Assembly: GCF_030410515.1 (NCBI RefSeq)
Contig: NZ_JAUHHD010000001.1
Coordinates: forward strand, 186,001 to 250,000
Direction: 5' to 3'
Length of the DNA: 64,000 nt
Source: Arthrobacter sp. YD4
GTDB lineage: Bacteria > Actinomycetota > Actinomycetes > Actinomycetales > Micrococcaceae
In this document: positions 42,754 through 52,899 of the stretch, piece after piece
How positions within the stretch are numbered: position 1 is the stretch's first letter
Layout of the letters: each line of letters opens with the position of its first letter
Notes under the pieces: generated by a model
Told to the model about the DNA's origin: nothing
Databases searched by the model: none
Seen by the model: only the letters and a program-made list of their open reading frames with translations
Program-made: the position numbers and the translations under genes

Positions 42754-43389
42754 ATGGAAGCGCGCGACAGGGACACCAAGGAAGCGATCCGCACCCGGCA
42801 CCGGCAGCGTCGGGCGGCAATGACGCCGGCGGCGCGCTCGGCGGCCGGTTCAGCCCTGGCCGTGCACGGCGCCGCGTGGGCGGCGTCGCTTACCGACGGC
42901 GGAACAGGCACCTTCGCCGCCTACCTGGGGGTCGGCTCGGAGCCGCCGACTCTTCCCCTGTTGGAGGCCCTGCACGACGCCGGGCATAGGGTGCTGCTTC
43001 CCGTCTGCGAGCCGGACCTGGAACTGAGCTGGGTGGTGTGGACGCCGCAGAGCGAATACGCGCGGAGCCGGTACGCGCCGCTTCAGGAACCAATCGGGGA
43101 ACGGCTTGGCACCGATGCCGTGGCGGGGGCAGCCGGAATCTTCGTTCCCGCCACCGCGGTGGACCTCGACGGAAACCGGATCGGCCAGGGCGGCGGCTAC
43201 TACGACAAGTTCCTCGCCGCCCTCTCGGCCCTGCCCGGGAACGACGGCAGCCACCCGGTGCCGACTGCCGGCGTCGTCTACGCCGATGAAGTGTTGCCCG
43301 CGGGCACCATCCCCGTCGAAGTCTTCGACCGGAAGGTCGGGGCCGCACTCACGCCCGACGGCCTTGTTCCCACAGTCGCCAGCCGCTGA
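42754..43389 (+). CDS. 5-formyltetrahydrofolate cyclo-ligase
   Basis: 211 residues from the ATG of MEARDRDTKE with GAAGGAG seven bases upstream. The family signature GQGGGYYDKFLA and the N-terminal basic helix KEAIRTRHRQRRAAMTPAARSAA are present, with FAAYLGVGSEPPTLPLLEAL in between. It converts 5-formyl-THF to 5,10-methenyl-THF using ATP. The order galU, cyclo-ligase, FmdB-type gene matches the Rv0993-Rv0992c-Rv0991c region of M. tuberculosis as I recall it. Confidence 0.93.
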   Translation: MEARDRDTKEAIRTRHRQRRAAMTPAARSAAGSALAVHGAAWAASLTDGGTGTFAAYLGVGSEPPTLPLLEALHDAGHRVLLPVCEPDLELSWVVWTPQSEYARSRYAPLQEPIGERLGTDAVAGAAGIFVPATAVDLDGNRIGQGGGYYDKFLAALSALPGNDGSHPVPTAGVVYADEVLPAGTIPVEVFDRKVGAALTPDGLVPTVASR

Positions 43390-43422
43390 CGCCGCATATT
43401 CTTCCACTTGTTCGCGCGGTGA

Positions 43423-43454
43423 TAGAATTAGCACTCAGGCCCTGTGACTGCTAA
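43423..43454 (+). promoter_or_regulatory. CIRCE element and -10 box (HrcA operator)
   Basis: TTAGCACTC (43428-43436), a nine-base spacer, then GACTGCTAA (43446-43454) equal the CIRCE consensus TTAGCACTC-N9-GAGTGCTAA except for one base. A TAGAAT -10 box (43423-43428) abuts it, so HrcA binding would block transcription start. The leader to the next start codon is about 90 bases. Confidence 0.85.
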
Positions 43455-43546
43455 TCCCCTGGCTCCCCGAGCCAGCCGCCCCCTCAAGGAGCGGACGGGA
43501 GGGACGCAGTACGGGACCTGCTCGTTTGTCCTAGAGGAGGAACCCA

Positions 43547-43798
43547 GTGCCCACGTACGCCTACGCTTGCAAGGACTGCAACCACGCCTTCGAGACCGTG
43601 CAGTCGTTCTCCGATGAATCGCTGACGACCTGCCCGGAGTGCCAGGGAACATTGCGCAAGAAGTTCAACAGCGTCGGAGTCGTCTTCAAGGGCTCCGGCT
43701 TCTACCGGACCGATTCCCGCGATTCCAAAGGCAGCTCCGTGGCGCCCGCCGCACCGGCTGCCACCCCGGCCGCGGCTCCGACCGCCGCCGCCAACTAA
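43547..43798 (+). CDS. FmdB-family zinc ribbon protein, probable Ruc-type redox chaperone
   Basis: 83 residues, GTG start behind GAGGAGG. The N-terminal zinc ribbon holds two CxxC pairs (CKDC at 8-11, CPEC at 29-32) within PTYAYACKDCNHAFETVQSF. After GVVFKGSGFYRTDSR the last 30 residues are Ala/Pro/Thr/Ser-rich and surely disordered. M. tuberculosis Rv0991c (Ruc), a redox-regulated chaperone under HrcA control, has the same plan and the same neighbours. The CIRCE element upstream supports a heat-shock role. Orthology is inferred. Confidence 0.88.
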   Translation: MPTYAYACKDCNHAFETVQSFSDESLTTCPECQGTLRKKFNSVGVVFKGSGFYRTDSRDSKGSSVAPAAPAATPAAAPTAAAN

Positions 43799-43883
43799 GG
43801 CACCTGCAGCTTCCCGCTGTAGCTTGTCCACATAGCCCGGACCGGGGCTAAGCCCGCCGCGTTCAGGCTCCTACCGTGAAGCC

Positions 43884-44630
43884 ATGGCACCAGCAAGGCT
43901 TCACTTCTTTCGTACCGGGACTGCCCGCGGCCCATCCGTTGCGGGCCGGCCCGCGGGAGGACGCTTACTTACCTCCCGCCGGTCCTCCCCACGTCGCCTC
44001 CGTCGCTGGGTGGGGCGCAACCGCAGGCTGATCGCCGCCCTTCTGTTGTGCCTGGCCGCCGGGCTCGCAGTCCAGCAGCTTACTCCCGCTCCCCCGCCGA
44101 CGGTCACGGCCTGGGCCGCGGCCGGGGATCTTCCGGCGGGGCGGCTCCTCGCCCCGGGGGATCTCAACGCAGTCCAGGTTCCGCCGGGGGTTTTACCTGA
44201 CGCGGCCATTGACCCGTCGACGGCCGAGGGGCAGCAGCTGGGCATCGCGTTGAGCCGGGGGCAGTTGCTGAGCTCATCGTTCTTTGTCGGACCCGGCCTC
44301 TTGACCGGGAGCCCACCCGGTTCCGCCGCCGTACCGTTGCGCATGGCTGATCCCGCCTCGATCCAGCTGGTCTCCCCCGGTCAGCTGGTCAACATCGTGC
44401 TGACCGGCGGCAATGGGTTTGAGCAGGCGGCAACGTCGGAGATTCTGGCCGCGCGCGTCCCGGTGCTCTGGACCTCCGCCCGTGGCGGCAGGTCCGGGCA
44501 ATGGCTCGACGTCGGCGATACGGACGGGCTGATGGTGGTTGCGGCCGACCCCGAGCAGTCCAGGAAGCTTGCCGGCGCGTCGACGCAGGGAAAGTTGTTT
44601 TTTGTCCTCGTTGGTCCCGGTGGGCCGTAG
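43884..44630 (+). CDS. SAF-domain membrane-anchored protein (CpaB/RcpC-like)
   Basis: 248 residues. A basic N-terminal region (RRSSPRRLRRWVGRNRR) precedes one span (LIAALLLCLAAGLAVQQL). The SAF domain follows (VTAWAAAGDLPAGRLLAPGDLNAVQVPPGVLPDAAID), then RGQLLSSSFFVGPGLL. The later half resembles the RcpC/CpaB region (LRMADPASIQLVSPGQLVNIVL). CpaB proteins help assemble Flp pili; no pilus genes are nearby, so its role here is open. Near the 3' end of the Ruc gene, a small TAGCCC/GGGCTA hairpin separates the two. Confidence 0.82.
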   Translation: MAPARLHFFRTGTARGPSVAGRPAGGRLLTSRRSSPRRLRRWVGRNRRLIAALLLCLAAGLAVQQLTPAPPPTVTAWAAAGDLPAGRLLAPGDLNAVQVPPGVLPDAAIDPSTAEGQQLGIALSRGQLLSSSFFVGPGLLTGSPPGSAAVPLRMADPASIQLVSPGQLVNIVLTGGNGFEQAATSEILAARVPVLWTSARGGRSGQWLDVGDTDGLMVVAADPEQSRKLAGASTQGKLFFVLVGPGGP

Positions 44631-44689
44631 TCACGCTGCGGGCGTGCTGTTGCTCACCGTCCCGCGCCGGCGCTGCCCCGCCCCTGGTG

Positions 44690-47600
44690 TCAGCCCCAGT
44701 GCGGCGGCTTCTGTTCCTGCAGCCAGGCGTCGTGGTCATACCCGCCGGGCTCGTCGCCCCAGCGTCGGGGATCATCCTCCGCGGCCTTGGTGGGAAGGAT
44801 CCCTGCCGGGGACGCGCTGTGTGCAGCGGCGCCTTCGGCCCGGGACGGCTGACCGGAAGCACTGGCTGCAGTCCGGTCCGCGTCCTGATCCGGGGTACCG
44901 GCACTCCGGCCCTCCCCGGCCCGGGCTGCCCTGTCGGTATCGATGGTGGCCGCCGTGGCGGGTTCCCCGTGGGCTTCGCCGGGATGGTTCCGGTTGTCGT
45001 TTGCGGCGCTCTGGTGACTGGTCACGTCCGCCTCCTTAGTACTGCTCGTAAATTCCTGCTGGTGCGCCGCGGCGGCCCAGGCGGTGGGCGCCTGGCCGGT
45101 GGCCGCATACGCGTCCCGGGCGCTCTCGAGCCCGAAACTTTCCATGTCGTCCGAGAAGCCCGGAGCGGTCCCGATCCGGGAGGACGCCACCGGCTTCTCC
45201 AATCCAAGGTACCCGCCAATCCGGTCCGCGCACACGGAGGGATCGGTAAAGACCTCGATGGTCCACAGCGGCATGTAGCGCCAGCCCAGGCGTTCCAGCA
45301 GCTGCGGCCGGAGCCGGCTGCGTTCGCGGACGGTCATCCGCCGGTAACGCTCGGTTCCGTCGGATTCGATGGCCACCGGACGCGGGATGTCGGCGTCGTC
45401 CTGTCCAATCGTGTGCAGTGGATCCGCAGCCGCCACCATGTCCAGGGCTCCGTCGTACTGGTGCCAGACGCGGGCGCCGCGGGCGCGGAGCCTGTCGCCG
45501 AGGTCCGTGACCAACGGGTCCGCACCGAGCGCCTGCTCGCTGGCGGCGGCGCGGGACGCGGGGCTGCCCAGGTCCGAGTTGCCGGCAATCTCCCGGTCGA
45601 TCAGCTCGTAGAAATCCACGGCCCCGTGGCTCAGCCGGGAGCTGTCCAGATCCTCGGGCCGGAAGCAGGTCAGGACGTGGAGGGAGCGCCGGGCACGGGT
45701 CATCGCGAGGGCGAACTTGGCGCGGCCGCCGTCGACGGACAGGGGGCCCAGGCTGTGCAGCGCGCGGCCGTGCGGCGTGCGGCCGTAACCGGGCGAGAAG
45801 ATCACCCGGTCGCGGACCAGGCCCTGCGCCCGTTCGAGGTCGACGACGCGGAACGATTCGGTGCCCGCGGTGAAGAAGCCCGCCAGCAGCGGGTAGTTCG
45901 GCAGCTGCAGTCGGATGGCCTCGCCGATCCGGGCGGCGTGCCGCAGGCTGCCGGTGACGACGGCGAGGGAGGTCCTCGGACGCAGCCTCGCGTGGTCGAA
46001 GACGAGTTCAACGACCCGGTTCACTTCGGCCAGGACGGACTCGACGCCGTCCTGGTCAGCGCTTGGGAGACCCGTTCCGTCCGGCAGGTATTCGACCGTG
46101 AGGGCGCGGTCCAGCCCGGTTGCGGACTGCCCCTCGGGCAGCCGCCGGAGTTCGCCGCCGTAGAAGTTCTTACTCAGCTGCCGGACCAGATCCTCGTCCA
46201 CGGCTCGGTAGACGGTCCGGAGCCTGCGCACCGGCAGCACCGCCGCCAGGCTCTGGTAGGCGCTATCGACGCGGTGGTGGGAGCTCTCTCCCGCCGCGAG
46301 CCGCTCGACACCCACGGTAAAGGTTCGCGGGCTGGCGATCCTGTCATCGCCGAAGGCAATGACCTGGCGGGACCGCGCGACCGCGGGGAGGACTGCCTGC
46401 AGGGAGGTCGCCTCGGCGTCGAGGATCACCACCGCGTCGAAGTGCTGTTCGGCGGGCAGCAGGCTGGTCATCAGGTACGGGCTGATGGACCAGACGGGCA
46501 CGAGCATGGGGATGAGTTCGGCAGACTGGGCGGTGAGCGCCGCCGGCGTGACCCGGCCGTCCTTGAGCAGGCTCCGCAGCAGTTCAGCCTGCCGCGGGTG
46601 CTCGGCCAGCGCCGCCCGCCAACGCTCCGCGAGCTTCCAGCGGAGCCGGGCAGCGCCGCTGGCGATGTGGGCGTTGTCCGCGAGACGGTATTCCGCCTCC
46701 AGTTGTCGGAGGGCGTCGCCGTCGGACATGGCGAGGTAGTCATCCCCGCTGATCATTGCCTCCAGCGCGGACTGCCACCAGGCGAGCTCGAGTTCGGCAG
46801 CGACGGAGTCCGCGGAGACCTCACGCTCGGCGAGGTCCGCCAGCAGCTCACCCAGGCCGTGCTCGCGCATGTTTTCAATCAGCAGCGTGCGTTCGGGCAG
46901 GGTCTCAAGGGTGCCGGTATCCGCCACCAGGCGGGTCAGCCGGTCGAGCAGCTCCGGGTACGGCGTATTCTGCACGTCGCCACCGTCGCGGGTATACCTG
47001 ACGGCCTCGCCGAGGTCCTTGAGATCGGCGTCCAGTTCCCGGTACAGCGCCGACAACTCGCCCAACCCGGACGGCACCGCGGGGTGCCGCTGCGTGGTGG
47101 CGTACCCCGACCATGCCGCCCGCTGTTCCTGCACCAGGACCAGCGAACTGTGCAGATCGGCGATGTGGACGCCGGGCCGGACGTACTCCTTCGCGACCCG
47201 CCGCAGCCGGGACCGCTGCATCGAGGGCATATCAATGCTGCGCTCCCGCCGCCACGACGAGGAAGCGGTGGCCGAGATCAGGTCGTGGACCGGACGGTCG
47301 AAGATGTCCGGGGTGAATTTGTCCAGGCTTCCCCGCACGGCGACCAACAGGTCGATCTGGTCGCCCCACTCGGCAAAGGTGTCCCCCAGCCGGATTTCGG
47401 CGTGCTCGGCGACCTCGTTCATCCGGTCGCGGAGCCGCGGCAGCTTCTCCGCGACCGAACGCGCCACCTGCTGCGCTTCCTGCGTTTCCTTGCGGGTCAG
47501 CAAACGGGCGCCGTGCCACGGGCTCAGGGTCGAGGCCCGGCTGAAGCTGCCCAGTTCCGCGGCACGCCGCAGCCGCTCGGCCAGTTCCGCGCGGTCCCGG

Positions 47601-48895
47601 ATGTTGTCCAGGACGCTGCGCTTGAGCCTGACGGTGGTCGCCGGGGCGGGATGGATCGCGGTCAGGGCCGCGAGCGACTGCATCGCCTCGTACGGGGAGC
47701 AGCCCCAGCGCTCCCGCACGTTGTGCAGGGAGGCCACGTGGTCCATCAGCGCGTGCCGGTGCTCGGTCAGGGTGGCGTGCAGGTTCTTCAGCTGCGGCTC
47801 GAGGGACTTCTCGTTGCGCACGATCGCGCGCACCAGCTGGCCCTTAAGCTGGAGCGGGGTAGTGCCCCCGGCCAGATGCACCAGCATCGAGTCCAGGCCC
47901 AGGGCTTCGAGCTGCGCGGAGACCTCGCCCAGGCTGGCGCGGCGGTCCCCCACCACCAGCACGCTTTTGCCTTCATCGACGAGGGTGCCGATGGTGTTGA
48001 TCGCGGTCTGGGTTTGTCCGGTTCCCGGAGGGGCGCTGACCACCAGGGAGTCGCCGGCACGGACGGCATCCACCACATACTGCTGGTCGGCGTCCGCGTC
48101 GAGGAGCAGTAGCTCGTCGGCGGGGTTCCGCTCGTCCGTGCTGGCGAAGCGGCCGTCCTTGAGCTCGGGTACCTCCACGGAGTCGCCTGCCGCCACGCGG
48201 CCAAGGGCGGCAATGAGCTTGTTCTCCGGGTTGATCCACGGGTCGTCGAGGTTGCCGGAGAGATCGGCGAAGGTGGAGACGAGGAGGTTGTGCTCCACCT
48301 CGGCGCCGTGGATCGGCTGGATCAGTGTCGCGAGCCGGTCCAGGACGGGCAGCGGGTCGAAACGGGCGGTGCTGTAGGCCATCCGCGTCACGGCGTTGAC
48401 GTCGAAGACGATGCCGTGGATGGTCTTCAGGTGACGGACCAGTGCCGGGTTGATCCGGGCCTGCTCTGTAAGTTGCAGCTCGTAGTCGTCTTCGCCGGGA
48501 CGGACCGTGAGGGACACGGCCGTGAGCATGACCGGAGCGGAGACCCGCTGCGGCTTCCCGCCGACGGCCGAGGTCCAGACGACGGTGCCGGCCGAGAGGT
48601 ACCCCGCGTCGATGCCCCGGTCGTTGGCCAGCTCAAAGATCTTCGAGCGCAGGTTCCGGGAGGCGCGCGCCGCCACGACGTACTGCTGGCGGTCACGGAT
48701 GAGGGTGGACAGCCGCGTGCGCCGCCCGGCCATCAGCTGCGCCAGGCCCGACGGGTGGGCATGGGTCAGGTCGATGGAACCCTCGGGCGTCTTTGTGAAG
48801 CGCAGCATCGTGTCGGGGCCCGTGACGGGCTTCAGTCCCGACAGCCATTTCCTGAACTCCTCGGAGCCTTCGGGGTGGCCTTGACCAACTGACAC
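44690..48895 (-). CDS. Giant DUF4011-type SF1 helicase-like ATPase with degenerate Walker motifs and nuclease-like C-terminus
   Basis: About 1,401 residues from a GTG with GAAGG five bases upstream; the frame is open to a TTG at 49021 and has an ATG at 48961. The N-terminal region resembles DUF4011 (ARASRNLRSKIFELANDRGIDAGYLSAGTVVW, SAPVMLTAVSL). The P-loop reads SAPPGTGQTQTAINTIG: the essential Lys is Gln294 (codon 48016-48014). The Walker B position reads VVILDAEATSL instead of DEAS. Motif VI is FALAMTRARRSLHVL. The C-terminal region (about VTDLGDRLRARGARVWHQYDGALDMV, VAIESDGTERYRR, RERSRLRPQLLERLGWRYMPLWTIE) is the Vsr-like nuclease fold seen in such proteins. A disordered tail of about 150 residues follows. 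The ATPase may be inactive or structural. Confidence 0.82.
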   Translation of the reverse strand: MSVGQGHPEGSEEFRKWLSGLKPVTGPDTMLRFTKTPEGSIDLTHAHPSGLAQLMAGRRTRLSTLIRDRQQYVVAARASRNLRSKIFELANDRGIDAGYLSAGTVVWTSAVGGKPQRVSAPVMLTAVSLTVRPGEDDYELQLTEQARINPALVRHLKTIHGIVFDVNAVTRMAYSTARFDPLPVLDRLATLIQPIHGAEVEHNLLVSTFADLSGNLDDPWINPENKLIAALGRVAAGDSVEVPELKDGRFASTDERNPADELLLLDADADQQYVVDAVRAGDSLVVSAPPGTGQTQTAINTIGTLVDEGKSVLVVGDRRASLGEVSAQLEALGLDSMLVHLAGGTTPLQLKGQLVRAIVRNEKSLEPQLKNLHATLTEHRHALMDHVASLHNVRERWGCSPYEAMQSLAALTAIHPAPATTVRLKRSVLDNIRDRAELAERLRRAAELGSFSRASTLSPWHGARLLTRKETQEAQQVARSVAEKLPRLRDRMNEVAEHAEIRLGDTFAEWGDQIDLLVAVRGSLDKFTPDIFDRPVHDLISATASSSWRRERSIDMPSMQRSRLRRVAKEYVRPGVHIADLHSSLVLVQEQRAAWSGYATTQRHPAVPSGLGELSALYRELDADLKDLGEAVRYTRDGGDVQNTPYPELLDRLTRLVADTGTLETLPERTLLIENMREHGLGELLADLAEREVSADSVAAELELAWWQSALEAMISGDDYLAMSDGDALRQLEAEYRLADNAHIASGAARLRWKLAERWRAALAEHPRQAELLRSLLKDGRVTPAALTAQSAELIPMLVPVWSISPYLMTSLLPAEQHFDAVVILDAEATSLQAVLPAVARSRQVIAFGDDRIASPRTFTVGVERLAAGESSHHRVDSAYQSLAAVLPVRRLRTVYRAVDEDLVRQLSKNFYGGELRRLPEGQSATGLDRALTVEYLPDGTGLPSADQDGVESVLAEVNRVVELVFDHARLRPRTSLAVVTGSLRHAARIGEAIRLQLPNYPLLAGFFTAGTESFRVVDLERAQGLVRDRVIFSPGYGRTPHGRALHSLGPLSVDGGRAKFALAMTRARRSLHVLTCFRPEDLDSSRLSHGAVDFYELIDREIAGNSDLGSPASRAAASEQALGADPLVTDLGDRLRARGARVWHQYDGALDMVAAADPLHTIGQDDADIPRPVAIESDGTERYRRMTVRERSRLRPQLLERLGWRYMPLWTIEVFTDPSVCADRIGGYLGLEKPVASSRIGTAPGFSDDMESFGLESARDAYAATGQAPTAWAAAAHQQEFTSSTKEADVTSHQSAANDNRNHPGEAHGEPATAATIDTDRAARAGEGRSAGTPDQDADRTAASASGQPSRAEGAAAHSASPAGILPTKAAEDDPRRWGDEPGGYDHDAWLQEQKPPHWG

Positions 48896-49066
48896 TTCTG
48901 CCTTCTTTTCTGTGCTCACGGTTTCTGTGTTCGCGCGGAACGCCCTGGACCATACCGGCATGCCTTCGAGCGTAGCCCGGATCGGCCCGCCGGGAGGGGC
49001 CGCAACACTGGCAGGGGCCAAAATAGTGCGGTCGATTCCTCTCCACCGGCCGGAGGATTAAACGCC

Positions 49067-49096
49067 AAGGGCCGGCCTCCGGAGAGGCCGGCCCTT
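49067..49096 (-). terminator. guaA terminator
   Basis: A 13-base perfect stem (49067-49079 with 49084-49096) and a CGGA loop, just 7 bases past the guaA stop codon on the minus strand, followed by TTGGCG. It separates guaA from the giant ATPase gene. Confidence 0.85.
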
Positions 49097-49103
49097 TACA
49101 AGG

Positions 49104-50693
<1,590 letters not shown>

Positions 50694-50845
50694 CCCTCTA
50701 GCCTACTTTGCGCCCCCGCTCCCCCGCACATTCGCGGTGCGGCGGGTAAGCGAACTCACAGGCCGGCCGCGTCACGCGCGGCCGGTGAAGGTCAGCGGCG
50801 AACCGAGGCGGACAGTCTGCGGCGGCGCGGGGGCCGAGAAAGGGC

Positions 50846-51358
50846 TTAGTAGCGCTGTGGTGCCTGCGGGTTGGCGGCCAGTTCGGCTTCGACCTCGGCG
50901 TGGAACTTCTTCTCCACGAAGAACGAGAGGAACGGCACGACGCCGCCGAGGGCAAGGATGATCATCTTGCCGAAGGGCCAACGCATCAGGGACCAGAGGC
51001 GGAAGTTGGACATCAGGTAGACCACGTACATCCAGCCGTGCACGATCAGCACGGTGACCGAGACGTTGACGCCGCCGATGACGCCGGCCGGGTCGGCGTC
51101 GGCGAACCCGAAGCCGAACGGCTGCCCGGTGACCGCGTTGGTGCCGCCGGCGAAGAGGTACTGGCCGAAGACGTAGCGGGCGATCAGCTCGGCGCACAAC
51201 AGCAGCAGCATGGAACCGGTGAGGTAGGCCAGCACCTTGTAGAACTTCAGCGCGGAGCGGATCTGGGCCTCGGTTCCGCCGAAGCGGCGCTTCTTGCCGG
51301 CGGGACGTCCCGGTCCGGCGGGCTGCTGCGGGTCGATGGCCGGTTTGGGCTCAATCAT
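50846..51358 (-). CDS. DUF3817 family integral membrane protein
   Basis: 170 residues. A Pro/Lys/Arg-rich N-terminus of about 30 residues precedes three or four spans (FYKVLAYLTGSMLLLLCAELI, VSVTVLIVHGWMYVVYLMSNFRL, MIILALGGVVPFLSFFVEKKFH). The family is common beside SURF1 and guaA in actinobacteria. The ATG overlaps the SURF1 stop by four bases, so the two are coupled. Function unknown; SURF1 context suggests respiration. Confidence 0.88.
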   Translation of the reverse strand: MIEPKPAIDPQQPAGPGRPAGKKRRFGGTEAQIRSALKFYKVLAYLTGSMLLLLCAELIARYVFGQYLFAGGTNAVTGQPFGFGFADADPAGVIGGVNVSVTVLIVHGWMYVVYLMSNFRLWSLMRWPFGKMIILALGGVVPFLSFFVEKKFHAEVEAELAANPQAPQRY

Positions 51359-52224
51359 GATTGCACTCTCGGGTCGGTGGTGGTGTGGGTGGACGGGGTG
51401 TCGGTGTCCGGATGCGGCGGGTCCTGTCGTTCGGCCTGCTCGCGTTCCTGCTCGTCGAGGGCGTCCTCGAGGTCCCGGCGGTAGTCGTCCTTGACCAGCC
51501 GCCACCAGATGAACAGGGCGAACCCGGCGAACACCACCCATTCGGCGGCGTAGAAGAGGTTCAGCCAGTTGATGCTCTGTTGCGGCGGCTGGGGGCCGAT
51601 GTCCAGGGCCTTCGCCGGCGCGGCAACGCTGACGTCGGCCCCGCCGGCGCGCTCGGCGCTGGCGGCGACGAAGCCGGGGTAGCTGCTGACATTCCAGACG
51701 TTGATCAGCTCGGCCGTGGAAACGGCGGTCGCCCGGCCGGGACCCGGATCGGTGTTGGGGACGGGCGCCTCGGACGGCATCAGCCGCCCGGTCAGGGAGA
51801 TGGTGCCCGAGGGCGGCGCGGCCGCGTCCGCGGGATCGGCAACCCAGCCACGGGCAACGGCCAGCCAGGTTTCGGGGCTCGCGCCGGCACCCGTCAGCAC
51901 GGGGGCCCCCTGGACGGCGAAGCCGGTGACAATCCAGTACCCCTTGGCGCCATCCTTGACCCGTCCGGGGACCAGGACCTGCTTCTGCGGGTCGTAGTGG
52001 CCGGTGGCGGTAACCACCTGGTCGGCCGCGGTGCTGGGGAAGAACTCGCCGGGCTTGAGGACGGCGGTCAGCGGTTTCGGGTCTTCGGTGGCGGTGGAAA
52101 CCGGCGCCTCGGACCGCGTGGAGCGGCCGAACTGCCACTGGCTCAGCAGCACGAAGACCCCCGAGATCACCAGCGCAAAGACCAGGCCGGCAATCCAGCG
52201 GGGTTTGAGGGCGGTTTTCAACAC
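51355..52224 (-). CDS. SURF1 family protein
   Basis: 289 residues from a GTG start. Two spans frame an extracytoplasmic domain: WIAGLVFALVISGVFVLLSQWQFGR near the N-terminus and SINWLNLFYAAEWVVFAGFALFIWWRLV near the C-terminus. The conserved GHYDPQKQVLVPGR and YWIVTGFAVQGAPVLT segments identify SURF1/Shy1, which helps assemble the haem a3 centre of cytochrome c oxidase. The C-terminal charged tail is Arg/Glu-rich. Confidence 0.9.
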   Translation of the reverse strand: MLKTALKPRWIAGLVFALVISGVFVLLSQWQFGRSTRSEAPVSTATEDPKPLTAVLKPGEFFPSTAADQVVTATGHYDPQKQVLVPGRVKDGAKGYWIVTGFAVQGAPVLTGAGASPETWLAVARGWVADPADAAAPPSGTISLTGRLMPSEAPVPNTDPGPGRATAVSTAELINVWNVSSYPGFVAASAERAGGADVSVAAPAKALDIGPQPPQQSINWLNLFYAAEWVVFAGFALFIWWRLVKDDYRRDLEDALDEQEREQAERQDPPHPDTDTPSTHTTTDPRVQS

Positions 52225-52350
52225 CCCTTAACCGTACTTCGTCCGCCTGTAGAAGACCGAAACGGGCCTGGGAGTCCCGGCTGCCCCTAGAGTGGGGCAG
52301 CCGGGTCCCTGCGTGGCGACGAAGTCGACACGAAAGGGCCTGCCCCACTG

Positions 52351-52839
52351 TTAGTGGTCGAAGAACACCAGGGAGGAGTTGATCAGTTCGGCGATGACTT
52401 CCGGGTCGTAGGCCCGGCGCAGGGACTCCCGGAAGGATTCCTTGGACAGGGAGCGGGCCAGCGTGGCGAGGACCTCAAGGTGGTCGGAGAACGAACTCGC
52501 CGGCGTCGCGATCAGCAGCACCACGGTGGCTGGACCGTCGGCGGCGCCGAAGTCCAGCGCCTTGCCGTACTTGGTGATGCCCACGGCGATCGAGGTGCGG
52601 GAAACGAACTCGCTGCGGGCGTGCGGCAGCCCCACGCCGCCGGGCAGGCCGGTGGCCATCTGGTGTTCCCGGGCGTTGACATGGGAGAGAAAGCCCTCCA
52701 GGTCCGAGATCCGGCCCGCCTCGAACATCCGCTGCGCGAGCTGGGCGGAGGCGTCGTACTTGTCGGCGGCGTCCAGCTCCAGGATCACCATCTGCGGCGT
52801 GGTGAGGTCGGCATCGTACCGGTCCAGTGGTTCCGCCAA
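52351..52839 (-). CDS. Stand-alone fructose-type PTS EIIA protein
   Basis: 162 residues from a TTG start with AAGGGA six bases upstream; a GTG ten codons earlier lacks a ribosome site. The EIIA type-2 domain is complete with the phosphorylatable histidine in GVGLPHARSEF (His73). IIB and IIC domains are absent. It follows glpD by 60 bases on the same strand, so it is likely cotranscribed and may have a regulatory rather than a transport role. Confidence 0.88.
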   Translation of the reverse strand: MAEPLDRYDADLTTPQMVILELDAADKYDASAQLAQRMFEAGRISDLEGFLSHVNAREHQMATGLPGGVGLPHARSEFVSRTSIAVGITKYGKALDFGAADGPATVVLLIATPASSFSDHLEVLATLARSLSKESFRESLRRAYDPEVIAELINSSLVFFDH

Positions 52840-52899
52840 GAGCTGTCCCTTCGGTTTGGCTTCGTGCACGCCGGCCGGCTGGGGCCGTTCCCGCCCGGG

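Noticed and set aside
44501..48112. Plus-strand frame of about 1,200 codons opposite the giant ATPase
   Set aside because: Antisense shadow in high-GC DNA; the minus-strand product has recognisable helicase and nuclease segments.
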